This document shows positions 49,859 through 58,060 of a DNA stretch of 64,000 nucleotides, piece after piece; position 1 is the stretch's first letter, and each line of letters opens with the position of its first letter. Source of the DNA: Microbacterium schleiferi. GTDB taxonomy: Bacteria > Actinomycetota > Actinomycetes > Actinomycetales > Microbacteriaceae. A program made the translations under genes and the position numbers. The stretch covers positions 124,001 through 188,000 of the forward strand of contig NZ_JAJGNI010000004.1 of NCBI RefSeq assembly GCF_020781975.1. Direction: 5' to 3'. The notes under the pieces were generated by a model. The model worked only from the letters and a program-made list of their open reading frames with translations. It was not told where the DNA came from and searched no databases.

Positions 49859-50992
49859 GTGACCGCGTTCTTCAACTGGGTCGGCACAATGCACCCGATT
49901 CTGCAAGCGATCGTCGTGGTCGTTGCATTCCTCGTGGTGATCGGCCTGATCCTCTTTCTCATCGACATTGCTCCCCGTTCGGGACCCGTCTATACCTGGA
50001 TCAGGCTCGCGATGTGTGTGCTCATCCCGGTCGCCACGGTTCTGCTCTTCAACTCCGTCTGGTGGGCGGCGATCGTCGCCGCTGTCATCGGCGGTCTGTT
50101 CTTCGTGATCGATTACCGATCTCGAAACGGCAAGGGCTATTTCATCCAGCTCATCGCCTTCATGACCCCGGCGGCGCTGTTGCTGCTGATCGGTCTGATC
50201 CTCCCGTCGATCCAGACCTTTGTCGCTTCGTTCATGAACGCAGCGGGAAACCAATTCGTCGGCCTCGACAACTTCGTCTGGATCTTCACCCAGCCAGACG
50301 GAATCCGCACCGTCGTGAACACCATCGTCTGGGTGCTCATTGCCCCGACAGTGTCGACGATCGTCGGGCTTGCGTATGCGGTCTTCATCGACAAGACGCG
50401 CGGTGAGAAGGTCTACAAGGTTCTCGTGTTCATGCCGATGGCGATCTCGTTCGTCGGTGCGAGCATCATCTGGAACTTCGTGTACGCCTATCGCGGTCCC
50501 GAGTTCACCCAGATCGGTCTTCTCAACCAGATCGTCGTGTGGTTCGGGGGAGACCCCGTGCAGTGGCTTCTCAACGAGCCGTGGAACACGCTGTTCCTGA
50601 TCGTCGTGCTCATCTGGGTGCAGACCGGTTTCGCAATGGTCATCCTTTCCGCGGCGATCAAGGGCGTTCCGACCGAACAGCTTGAGGCCGCGCAGCTTGA
50701 TGGAACCAACGCGTGGCAGCGCTTCATCAACGTCACGGTTCCCGCGATCAGTCCCGCGATCATCGTGGTCCTCACGACGATCTCGATCGCTTCGCTGAAG
50801 GTCTTCGACATCGTGCGCACGATGACCGGCGGTAACTTCGGCACCTCGGTGATCGCGAACGAGATGTACACGCAGTTCACCAAGTTCGAGGCGGGCCGCA
50901 GTGCGGCGTTCGCCGTCATCCTGTTCCTCCTGGTGCTGCCGATCGTGATCTATAACGCCCGGCAGATCCGCAAGCAGAAGGAGATCCGATGA
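49859..50992 (+). CDS. sugar ABC transporter permease (MalF/AglF-like)
   Basis: A 377-residue membrane protein with eight or nine hydrophobic segments. The first three (about 15-90) form an N-terminal extension seen in AglF-type permeases. The cytoplasmic EAA loop EAAQLDGTNAWQRFINVTVP (about 282-301) contacts the ATPase. The GTG start has GAAAGGAGCGAC immediately upstream. No ATPase gene lies in the cluster, so a shared MsiK-like ATPase encoded elsewhere is expected. Confidence 0.9.
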   Translation: MTAFFNWVGTMHPILQAIVVVVAFLVVIGLILFLIDIAPRSGPVYTWIRLAMCVLIPVATVLLFNSVWWAAIVAAVIGGLFFVIDYRSRNGKGYFIQLIAFMTPAALLLLIGLILPSIQTFVASFMNAAGNQFVGLDNFVWIFTQPDGIRTVVNTIVWVLIAPTVSTIVGLAYAVFIDKTRGEKVYKVLVFMPMAISFVGASIIWNFVYAYRGPEFTQIGLLNQIVVWFGGDPVQWLLNEPWNTLFLIVVLIWVQTGFAMVILSAAIKGVPTEQLEAAQLDGTNAWQRFINVTVPAISPAIIVVLTTISIASLKVFDIVRTMTGGNFGTSVIANEMYTQFTKFEAGRSAAFAVILFLLVLPIVIYNARQIRKQKEIR

Positions 50993-51050
50993 GCATGCGG
51001 TACGCATCTAGCGCGCCCTCGCGCGCAGATCTCCCGAAGGGAGCGATCCA

Positions 51051-52037
51051 ATGAGTGAGGTTATGCCGATCGATCTCCCGATCGACAAGGAGACCGAGAA
51101 GGAACTCGAGCGCGGGATGCGCCGGGACCAGAACGGTGGTTCGGGCCGCGCGGGCCGTGTTCGACGCGTGCTCTCCAAGCCGTGGGCAACCGTCGCGTCG
51201 ATCATCATCGCGCTCGCGTGGACGATCCCGACCTTCGGACTGCTGATCTCGTCCTTCCGTCCTGAGCAGCAGATCAAAACGACCGGATGGTGGACGTTCT
51301 TCGCCGACCCGCAGGTGACGCTGGAGAACTACATCCAGGTTCTGCAGGCAGGTAACACGCAGCTGACGATGGCCGAGGCCTTCATCAACTCGATCGCCAT
51401 CACGATCCCCGCGACCATCGTGCCGCTGACGATCGCGGCGTTCGCGGCCTACGCGTTCTCGTGGATCGACTTCAAGGGGCGCGACTGGCTGTTCATCTTC
51501 GTGTTCGCGCTGCAGATCGTGCCGATCCAGATGGCGCTGATCCCGCTGCTGAGCTCGTTCTCTCGTGGTCTGAACATCTTCGGGGTGCAGATCACGGGGC
51601 CGCTCGGAGTGTCGGGTGGGTACGCGCAGGTCTGGATCGCCCACTCGATGTTCGCTCTGCCGCTGGCGATCTACCTGCTGCACAACTTCATGTCGCAGAT
51701 CCCGGCCGACATCATCGAGGCGGCACGCGTCGACGGGGCATCCCGCGGGCAGATCTTCTTCCGCATTGTGCTGCCCCTGACGATGCCCGCTCTCGCGTCG
51801 TTCGCGATCTTCCAGTTCCTGTGGGTCTGGAACGACCTGCTCGTGGCCTTGATCTTCGCCGACGGGCCGGTGGCGCCGATCACCAAGCTGTTGGCGGAGA
51901 TCACGGGAACGCGTGGCAACGAGTGGCAGCTGCTGACAGCGGGTGCGTTCGTCGCGATCATCGTTCCGCTGATCGTGTTCTTCTCGCTCCAGCGCTACTT
52001 TGTACGAGGTCTGCTCGCAGGCTCGACGAAGGGCTGA
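51051..52037 (+). CDS. sugar ABC transporter permease (MalG/AglG-like)
   Basis: A 328-residue membrane protein with six hydrophobic segments and the EAA loop IIEAARVDGASRGQIFFRIV. A basic N-terminal tail (RAGRVRRVLSKP) precedes the first segment. It pairs with the preceding permease as a heterodimer. The ATG is preceded by GAAGGGAGCGATCCA. It is the last gene of the cluster, closed by the hairpin at 52056-52088. Confidence 0.9.
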   Translation: MSEVMPIDLPIDKETEKELERGMRRDQNGGSGRAGRVRRVLSKPWATVASIIIALAWTIPTFGLLISSFRPEQQIKTTGWWTFFADPQVTLENYIQVLQAGNTQLTMAEAFINSIAITIPATIVPLTIAAFAAYAFSWIDFKGRDWLFIFVFALQIVPIQMALIPLLSSFSRGLNIFGVQITGPLGVSGGYAQVWIAHSMFALPLAIYLLHNFMSQIPADIIEAARVDGASRGQIFFRIVLPLTMPALASFAIFQFLWVWNDLLVALIFADGPVAPITKLLAEITGTRGNEWQLLTAGAFVAIIVPLIVFFSLQRYFVRGLLAGSTKG

Positions 52038-52055
52038 TCGCAGAAGGATGAAGCT

Positions 52056-52088
52056 CGAAGGGGCGTCCCGGGGAGGGGCGCCCCTTCG
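52056..52088 (+). terminator. terminator of the sugar importer operon
   Basis: A 10-bp stem CGAAGGGGCG/CGCCCCTTCG (52056-52065, 52079-52088) with a 13-base loop, followed by CTTTCT. Confidence 0.75.
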
Positions 52089-52118
52089 CTTTCTGATGCC
52101 GCCGTGTCGAGCATCCGT

Positions 52119-52143
52119 TATCATGGAGTCGAATCGATTCGAC
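52119..52143 (+). promoter_or_regulatory. -10 box and 16-bp palindrome before the Bcr/CflA gene
   Basis: TATCAT (52119-52124) is followed four bases later by GTCGAATCGATTCGAC (52128-52143), a perfect palindrome that would cover the transcription start. It is a strong operator candidate, but no regulator gene is adjacent. Confidence 0.6.
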
Positions 52144-52199
52144 GCCGATCGGGGGCGTGGGTCCTCCGATCCCGCGCAACCTCCCCCTGAACGGAACCC

Positions 52200-53576
52200 G
52201 TGCTCGACACTGCCTCCATTCCCGTAACACCCGCGGACGCGTCTGCTGCTGACCGGCCGGAGCTCACCCCGACCGGATCGGTGCGGCTTCGTTCGGCGAC
52301 CGGTGCGATCCGCACCCTTGGAGCCAACCCGGCAACAGCGCCGGTCATGCTGCACCCCGGCGATGCCATCCCCACGCGGCGCCGCGTGCTGTACATCATC
52401 CTGCTCGGCGCGCTGACGGCGCTCGGGCCGTTCACGATCGACCTCTACCTCCCGGCCTTCCCGGTGCTCGAGGCCGACTTCCAGACGACGTCGGCGGCGA
52501 TTCAACTCACCCTGACGGGCACGATGATCGGCTTCGCTGTCGGGCAGCTGGTCGTAGGCCCGCTCAGCGACAAAGTCGGGCGACGGATGCCGCTGATCGC
52601 CGTGACCGTGCTGCATGTGCTGGCCAGCGCAGCTGCAGCGCTCTCGCCGACGCTCATCACCCTCGGCGCCGCCCGGTTCTTCATGGGAGTGGGGGCTGCC
52701 GCGGGAGGCGTGGTTGCAATGGCGATCGTGCGCGACCTGTTCGGCGGGAAGCGGCTGGTCGTGATGCTCAGTCGACTCGCACTCGTGAGCGGTGTTGCCC
52801 CGGTCGTTGCGCCTCTCATCGGCTCGGCGCTTCTGATCGTCATGCCGTGGCAGGGGATCTTCGTCGTTCTCGCCGTGTACGGCGTGGTGATGCTCGTCAG
52901 CACGATCTTCATCATCCCCGAGACCCTGCCGCCGGCCCGTCGGCACGACAAGGGGAGCACCACGACCTGGCAGCGCTACCGGTCGGTGCTCAGCGACCGC
53001 GTGTTCCTGGGCGTTCTGGTGATCGGCGGGATGAACTTCAGCGGCCTGTTCTCATACCTGTCGGCCTCGCCCTTCCTCTTTCAGGAGGGCTACGGGTTCG
53101 ATCCGCAGGCATACGGTCTGCTGTTCGCCGTGAACTCCCTGGGCATCGTCTTCGGTGTGCAGATGGCCTCGCGGCTGGCTGCCCGGTTCGGCCCCCAGTG
53201 GGTGCTGGCGTTCTCGACGGCCGGCACCGTCGTGTTCGGTTCTGCCATCATCCTCGCCGACAGCTTGGGTCTCGGCCTGTGGGGAACGATGGTTCCCCTC
53301 TTCCTGTTCATCACGTCGGTCGGCTTCGGCTTCCCGTGTGTGCAGGTGCTCGCGCTCGATCGCCACGGCAAGGCGGCGGGGACGGCAGCATCCATCCTCG
53401 GCGCCGTGAACTTCGGTGTGGCAGGCGCGGTCTCGCCTCTCGTCGGCTGGCTCTCTGCCAGTGCCGGCATCACCGCCACGACAATGGCATCGGTCATGGT
53501 CGGATGCGGAGCGATCGCGGTCATCGCACTGTGGACGATCGTGCGGCCGCGGACGGTGCAGGCCCTCACTCCGTAG
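52200..53576 (+). CDS. Bcr/CflA-family drug efflux MFS transporter
   Basis: A 458-residue membrane protein with 12 hydrophobic segments after an unusual 60-residue polar N-terminus. The Bcr motif LGPFTIDLYLPAFP in the first helix and motif A GPLSDKVGRR are present. Relatives export bicyclomycin, sulfonamides or other drugs. The GTG at 52200 gives the longest product and has no clear ribosome-binding site; the ATG at about 52347 would remove most of the tail and is a real alternative. It converges on the next gene with an 11-base overlap. Confidence 0.88.
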   Translation: MLDTASIPVTPADASAADRPELTPTGSVRLRSATGAIRTLGANPATAPVMLHPGDAIPTRRRVLYIILLGALTALGPFTIDLYLPAFPVLEADFQTTSAAIQLTLTGTMIGFAVGQLVVGPLSDKVGRRMPLIAVTVLHVLASAAAALSPTLITLGAARFFMGVGAAAGGVVAMAIVRDLFGGKRLVVMLSRLALVSGVAPVVAPLIGSALLIVMPWQGIFVVLAVYGVVMLVSTIFIIPETLPPARRHDKGSTTTWQRYRSVLSDRVFLGVLVIGGMNFSGLFSYLSASPFLFQEGYGFDPQAYGLLFAVNSLGIVFGVQMASRLAARFGPQWVLAFSTAGTVVFGSAIILADSLGLGLWGTMVPLFLFITSVGFGFPCVQVLALDRHGKAAGTAASILGAVNFGVAGAVSPLVGWLSASAGITATTMASVMVGCGAIAVIALWTIVRPRTVQALTP

Positions 53577-54138
53577 GATCCGGCTCCCAGCCCGCTGTCG
53601 CTGCGTGGCGCAGCACGGGCTGAAGCCGGAACAGCCGCACCGTGCGGTGGGACTCTCGCTCGTACGCGCGATAACCGGGCCACTGCGACTCGATGCGAGC
53701 CCATACGGCGTTTCGCTGGTCGTCTGGGATGACGGTCGCGTGCACGAGCATCCGCCGCCCGCGAACCGTGATCGCAGCATCCGGATGGGCGAGCAGATTC
53801 GTCGTCCAAGCGGGGTGGCGTTCGCCGGCGAAGTTGGTCCCGGCGACGATCGCCCGGCCCTGTCCGTCGGGGGTGTACATCAGCGGAACATCACGGATGA
53901 GACCGCTTCTGGCCCCGGTCGTGTGGAGAACGAGTGAGGGAACCAGGACGGCGCTGAGCTGCACTCGGCCGCCGCTGAGGGCGGCGAAGAACCGCTCGAC
54001 CGGGGGGAGCAGGCGGGGACCTGCCGCGCGGAAGAGCCGGGTTCTGGTGAGAGGCGCCAGAAGCGCGCGGAGCAGGTTGCGCACCGGCCGCGCGATGCGC
54101 TGTGCGATCTCGGACACCCGACCAGTGCTCACACCCAC
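53566..54138 (-). CDS. deazaflavin-dependent nitroreductase-family (DDN-like) protein
   Basis: A 190-residue protein. SLVLHTTGARSGLIRDVPLMY and the later NLLAHPDAAITVRGR are the core of the DDN/F420-dependent family (Rv3547-like), whose members reduce quinones or nitroimidazoles with F420H2. The N-terminal 65 residues are basic and helical, suggesting membrane association as in Ddn. The GTG at 54138 has GGAGGA seven bases upstream. It is divergent from the GNAT gene. Confidence 0.85.
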   Translation of the reverse strand: MGVSTGRVSEIAQRIARPVRNLLRALLAPLTRTRLFRAAGPRLLPPVERFFAALSGGRVQLSAVLVPSLVLHTTGARSGLIRDVPLMYTPDGQGRAIVAGTNFAGERHPAWTTNLLAHPDAAITVRGRRMLVHATVIPDDQRNAVWARIESQWPGYRAYERESHRTVRLFRLQPVLRHAATAGWEPDPTE

Positions 54139-54194
54139 GCGTTCGTCCTCCCCCCGCCATCCTCGCACCTCATTGCAGGGTAGCCACCCCCGCG

Positions 54195-54200
54195 TACGAT
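54195..54200 (+). promoter_or_regulatory. -10 box of the GNAT gene, leaderless spacing
   Basis: TACGAT ends six bases before the GTG at 54207. Confidence 0.6.
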
Positions 54201-54206
54201 CGGGGC

Positions 54207-54839
54207 GTGGCCAGGATTCGAGCATTTCGCCCCGAGGACAAGGCGGCGCTGTCGTCGGTGTGCATTCGCACTGCGGATGCCGGAGCCGATGCGAGAGGCA
54301 TCCTGACCGACGACGAGATCTGGCCCGAGGTGTTCCTGCGCCCCTACCTTGCGCGGCACCCGGACTACGCTTTCGTGGTCGACGTCGACGGTGAGCCCGT
54401 CGGGTATCTCGTCTGCGCGCCCGATACGAGGTCTTTCGAGGACTGGTTCAGCACGTCGTGGTGGCCCGAGCGCCGGTCGCGGTGGGCTCCGGATGTCGAC
54501 GCCGGAGATCCGCGTGCGGAGCGAACCGCCGGCATCCTGCGTCATGCAGCCGCCAGACGCGCAGGAGCCGAACCCTACGGTGACGCCTATCCCGCTCATC
54601 TGCACATCGACCTGCTCCCACAGGCGCAGGGCCAGGGATGGGGGCGACGGTTGATCGACGCGCTCATCGAGACCCTCCGTGAGCGCGGAGTCTCGGGCGT
54701 GCACCTGGTCGCCGATGCGGCCAACACGTCAGCTCTCGCCTTCTACGACCGTCTCGGGTTCGCAAGGCTCGCCTCGCACGAGGGAGTTCAAGCGTTTGGA
54801 ATGTCGCTGGGCGGCCCCGAGGGGTCGGGTCCGCGTTAG
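54207..54839 (+). CDS. GNAT-family N-acetyltransferase
   Basis: A 210-residue acetyltransferase. The acetyl-CoA pyrophosphate loop is QAQGQGWGRRLI (Q-x-x-G-x-G-like), followed by DAANTSALAFYDRLGF, the usual motif B. The long insert before it (about 70-125, with FSTSWWPERRSRW) resembles the bacterial relatives of the O-GlcNAcase acetyltransferase-like domain. The substrate is unknown. The GTG is fixed by the -10 box six bases upstream. Confidence 0.85.
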   Translation: MARIRAFRPEDKAALSSVCIRTADAGADARGILTDDEIWPEVFLRPYLARHPDYAFVVDVDGEPVGYLVCAPDTRSFEDWFSTSWWPERRSRWAPDVDAGDPRAERTAGILRHAAARRAGAEPYGDAYPAHLHIDLLPQAQGQGWGRRLIDALIETLRERGVSGVHLVADAANTSALAFYDRLGFARLASHEGVQAFGMSLGGPEGSGPR

Positions 54840-54842
54840 CCT
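54837..54842 (+). promoter_or_regulatory. -10 box of the SDR/DUF2867 gene, leaderless spacing
   Basis: TAGCCT overlaps the GNAT stop codon and ends six bases before the GTG at 54849. Confidence 0.6.
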
Positions 54843-54848
54843 GCCGGT

Positions 54849-56402
54849 GTGGAAGACCTCACCGCCCCGACCGGCCGCGAGCCTGCTCTCGCAGCTTCAG
54901 CCCGTGCCGACGGCGAGAAGCCGCGCACGCTCGTGCTCGGTGCCACCGGATATCTCGGCGGACGACTTGTTCCGCGGCTTCTGAACGCCGGATATCGCGT
55001 GCGGGTGCTTGCCCGCCATCCGGAGCGCGTCGCCGCCTTCTCGTGGGGCGATCGCGTCGAGGTCGTCGCTGGCGACGCGAAGGACCCGGATGCCGTTGCC
55101 GACGCCGTGCGCGACGTTGACGTTCTCTACTACCTCATCCACTCCATGATGTCGGGTCGGTCTTTCGAGCAGACCGACCACGACGTTGCCACCACCGTGG
55201 CGGATGCCGCAGCTGCGGCATCCGTGGCCCGCATCGTGTACCTCGGTGGCCTTCATCCCGACGACGCTCCGCTGTCGCCTCACCTTCGCAGTCGCGTCGA
55301 GGTCGGCGAGATCCTGCTCGCCTCGGGAGTGCCGACGCTCGTGCTGCAGGCGGGTGTCGTCATCGGGTCGGGGTCGGCGTCGTTCGAGATGGTGCGGCAC
55401 CTGACCGATGTTCTTCCCTACATGCCAGCGCCCAAGTGGGTGCGCAACTGCATCCAGCCGATCGCGGTGCGCGACGTGTTGCACTACCTGCTCGGTGCGG
55501 CGCACGTTCCCGCTGAGGTGAACACGGCCGTCGACATCGGCGGCCCCGACGTGTTGCGGTACGGGCAGATGATGAACGGGTACGCGGTCGTCGCGGGCCT
55601 CCCGCAGCGCGCGATTGCCGCACTCCCCGTGCTCACCCCGCGTCTCGCCTCGCTGTGGGTCAACCTCGTCACGCCGATCCCCGCCGCTATCGCTCGCCCG
55701 CTGGTCGAGTCGCTGCAGGTTGACTGTGTCGTGCGCTCCTGGGCTGTCGATGATCTCATCCCTCGGCCAGGCGACGGGCTCATGCGGTACCGGGATGCCG
55801 TGGCTCTGGCTCTTAGCCGCGAGAAGGAGGACACCGTCGAGACGAGCTGGGCCGATGCGGAGCTCTTGGATGTGCCCTCCAGCCCGTTGCCGAGTGACCC
55901 AGACTGGGCCGGTCAGGTCGTGTTCGTCGATGAGCGTTCCGCGACGACTCCCGCACCGGCATCCGCGCTGTGGCGGGTGATCGAGGGCATCGGTGGGCAG
56001 AACGGCTGGTACTCCTCGCCCCTGCTGTGGGCGATTCGGGGATGGATGGACCGACTCGTGGGGGGAGTGGGGCTGCAGCGCGGACGCCGGAGCAAGGGTC
56101 GGCTGTCAGCCGGTGATGCCCTCGACTTCTGGCGTGTCGAAGCGATCGAGCACGGGAGCTTCCTGCGGCTGCGGGCCGAGATGAAGGTTCCGGGTCTGGC
56201 GTGGCTTGAACTGCGGGCAGTCCCGACCGAGACCGGATCGCGCTATGAGCAGCGCGCCGTTTTCTTCCCGCACGGACTTGCCGGGCGCCTGTACTGGTTC
56301 GCCGTGCTGCCCTTTCACGGGTTCATCTTCAGCGGGATGGCCAATCGAATCGCGGCGACCGCCGAGACCTTCGTCGAGGATGCGGAACGGGTTGACGTCT
56401 AG
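54849..56402 (+). CDS. NAD(P)-binding atypical SDR fused to DUF2867/SRPBCC domain
   Basis: A 517-residue protein. The Rossmann motif GATGYLGG (31-38) begins an atypical short-chain dehydrogenase domain to about residue 310, in which the usual YxxxK is replaced by a HS-type segment. Residues about 350-510 are a DUF2867/START-like lipid-binding fold. Such fusions are frequent in actinobacteria and are often annotated as nucleoside-diphosphate-sugar epimerases. No biochemical function is established to my knowledge. The gene is followed tail-to-tail by cydC with a 4-base overlap. Confidence 0.82.
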   Translation: MEDLTAPTGREPALAASARADGEKPRTLVLGATGYLGGRLVPRLLNAGYRVRVLARHPERVAAFSWGDRVEVVAGDAKDPDAVADAVRDVDVLYYLIHSMMSGRSFEQTDHDVATTVADAAAAASVARIVYLGGLHPDDAPLSPHLRSRVEVGEILLASGVPTLVLQAGVVIGSGSASFEMVRHLTDVLPYMPAPKWVRNCIQPIAVRDVLHYLLGAAHVPAEVNTAVDIGGPDVLRYGQMMNGYAVVAGLPQRAIAALPVLTPRLASLWVNLVTPIPAAIARPLVESLQVDCVVRSWAVDDLIPRPGDGLMRYRDAVALALSREKEDTVETSWADAELLDVPSSPLPSDPDWAGQVVFVDERSATTPAPASALWRVIEGIGGQNGWYSSPLLWAIRGWMDRLVGGVGLQRGRRSKGRLSAGDALDFWRVEAIEHGSFLRLRAEMKVPGLAWLELRAVPTETGSRYEQRAVFFPHGLAGRLYWFAVLPFHGFIFSGMANRIAATAETFVEDAERVDV

Positions 56403-58060
56403 GCCAGAGCGCCGCGCTCCAGGCGCACGACGCGGTCGACCAATCCCTCCGGGACGGTGACGTGCGAGATCAGCACGACGCATTGGTGCGGCTCGACGGC
56501 CGAGAGCAGGTCGATGAGCAGCGCATCCGATGCCGCGGGGTCAACGCCAGCGGTCGGTTCGTCAAGAACCAGGACGGGGAACCCATGCAGCAGCGCACGG
56601 GCTAGGGCGATCCGTTGTGCTTGGCCGCCCGAGACCAGCTGCCCCCGCTCACCGACCCGGGCATCCAGCCCGCCGCGCTCTCGCAGCCACGGTCCGAGTC
56701 CGACGCGCTCAAGGACCGCCTCGAGATCGGCATCCGTGGCGTCGTCGCGCGCAAAGAGCAGGTTCTGTCGGATGTCTTCATCGAACAGCATGGGGCTCTG
56801 CTCACACAGTCCGACGGTTCTGCGCAGGTCGTCCGAGGCGATCGCGTGCGCGTCGGTATCTCCGATGCGGTACTCGCCGGTGCTGTCGAGGAAGCGCACC
56901 AGCGCGTGCGCCAGGGTCGATTTGCCCGCACCCGATGACCCGACGACCAGAAGTCTTTCGCCGGGACGGATCTCGAGCGCGATGTCGCGCAGCGCTGCGT
57001 CGTCCGAGTGTGGCCAGGTGGCCGAGAGATCGCGCAGAACGATTCCGTCGCCGAGAGCGGGGGCCGCTCCGGTCGCGAGAGGCTCATCGCGGACGATCCC
57101 CGCCGGGGGCTCGGCGGGGAGAGCTGCAGCGATGCGCTCTGCCGATGCGTGAACCTGGCGCCAGGCGGCGGCGGCCAGCGGCACCGCGGCGAAGACCTCG
57201 AAGACCGCCATCGGGACGAGGACCGCCACCGCAAGGTTCGGGCCCGTAAGAGTTCCGGTTGCGACGGCGGGCATCGTTACGAGGATCGCTGCGAGCGAGG
57301 CGGCCCCCGCAAGCAGCGAGATGATCCCCGCGGCTCCAGCCTGTGCGCCTGTGCGCCGGATGATTGCGCGGCGGAGTTTGCTGTCGGCTTCCTGGATGCG
57401 GGTGCGGCTGGCCTCTTCGGCGCCGTAGGCAAGAAGCACATCGAGGCTGCCGAGATGATCGAGGAGAGCATCGGCGAGCCGGGAGCGCAGGGGGGCAATC
57501 GCCCGCTCCGCCCGGGCGCCGGCTGCCCACCCCCAGCCGACAGCGATGAGCGCGGCGATGGCGAGGCAGGCAAGCAGCGTCAGCCCCGCGGGCCACGAAA
57601 TGATCGTCACGAGTACGACAGCTGCCAGCGCCACTGTCGCGGATGCGACCAGAGGCTGCACGACGCGCAGGGGCAGGTTTTGAAGATCGTCGACGTCGTC
57701 CACCAGTGCGCCGAGGACAGACCCGCGCCTGGTGCGGGTGAGCCCGTCGGGCGCGAGCGGAATGAGGCGGCGCACCATGTCGGTGCGTGTCGTGGCGAGT
57801 TGGCGCAGTGCAGCGTCATGCCCGGCGAGCCGGTCGACATACCGGAAGACCGATCGGGTCAGCGCGAAGAAGCGCACGCCGACGACCGCTACAGAGATAT
57901 AGAGCACCGGCACCATCTCGCTGGAGCGAACGATCAGCCACGCGCTGGTCGCCAGCAGCCCTACCGCTGACGCCTCTGAGATGAACGCGGAAGCCGCTCC
58001 CGGCCAGAACCGACGCAGCGGCGGCATCGCGCCCCGGAGGACGTCGCGTGCCGTGGTCAT
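56399..58060 (-). CDS. cydC: thiol reductant ABC exporter subunit CydC
   Basis: A 553-residue half-transporter with six transmembrane helices (about 20-290) and a nucleotide-binding domain. Walker A is GSSGAGKST, the signature LVSGGQAQR, and Walker B LVLDEP. With CydD it exports glutathione/cysteine or mycothiol-type thiols needed for cytochrome bd assembly. The ATG at 58060 overlaps the cydD stop (ATGA), which is why longer starts were rejected. Confidence 0.9.
   Translation of the reverse strand: MTTARDVLRGAMPPLRRFWPGAASAFISEASAVGLLATSAWLIVRSSEMVPVLYISVAVVGVRFFALTRSVFRYVDRLAGHDAALRQLATTRTDMVRRLIPLAPDGLTRTRRGSVLGALVDDVDDLQNLPLRVVQPLVASATVALAAVVLVTIISWPAGLTLLACLAIAALIAVGWGWAAGARAERAIAPLRSRLADALLDHLGSLDVLLAYGAEEASRTRIQEADSKLRRAIIRRTGAQAGAAGIISLLAGAASLAAILVTMPAVATGTLTGPNLAVAVLVPMAVFEVFAAVPLAAAAWRQVHASAERIAAALPAEPPAGIVRDEPLATGAAPALGDGIVLRDLSATWPHSDDAALRDIALEIRPGERLLVVGSSGAGKSTLAHALVRFLDSTGEYRIGDTDAHAIASDDLRRTVGLCEQSPMLFDEDIRQNLLFARDDATDADLEAVLERVGLGPWLRERGGLDARVGERGQLVSGGQAQRIALARALLHGFPVLVLDEPTAGVDPAASDALLIDLLSAVEPHQCVVLISHVTVPEGLVDRVVRLERGALA

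Noticed and set aside
50993-51050. A mini-gene starting ATGAGCATGCGG between the two permeases
   Set aside because: It stops after seven codons and has no separate signals.
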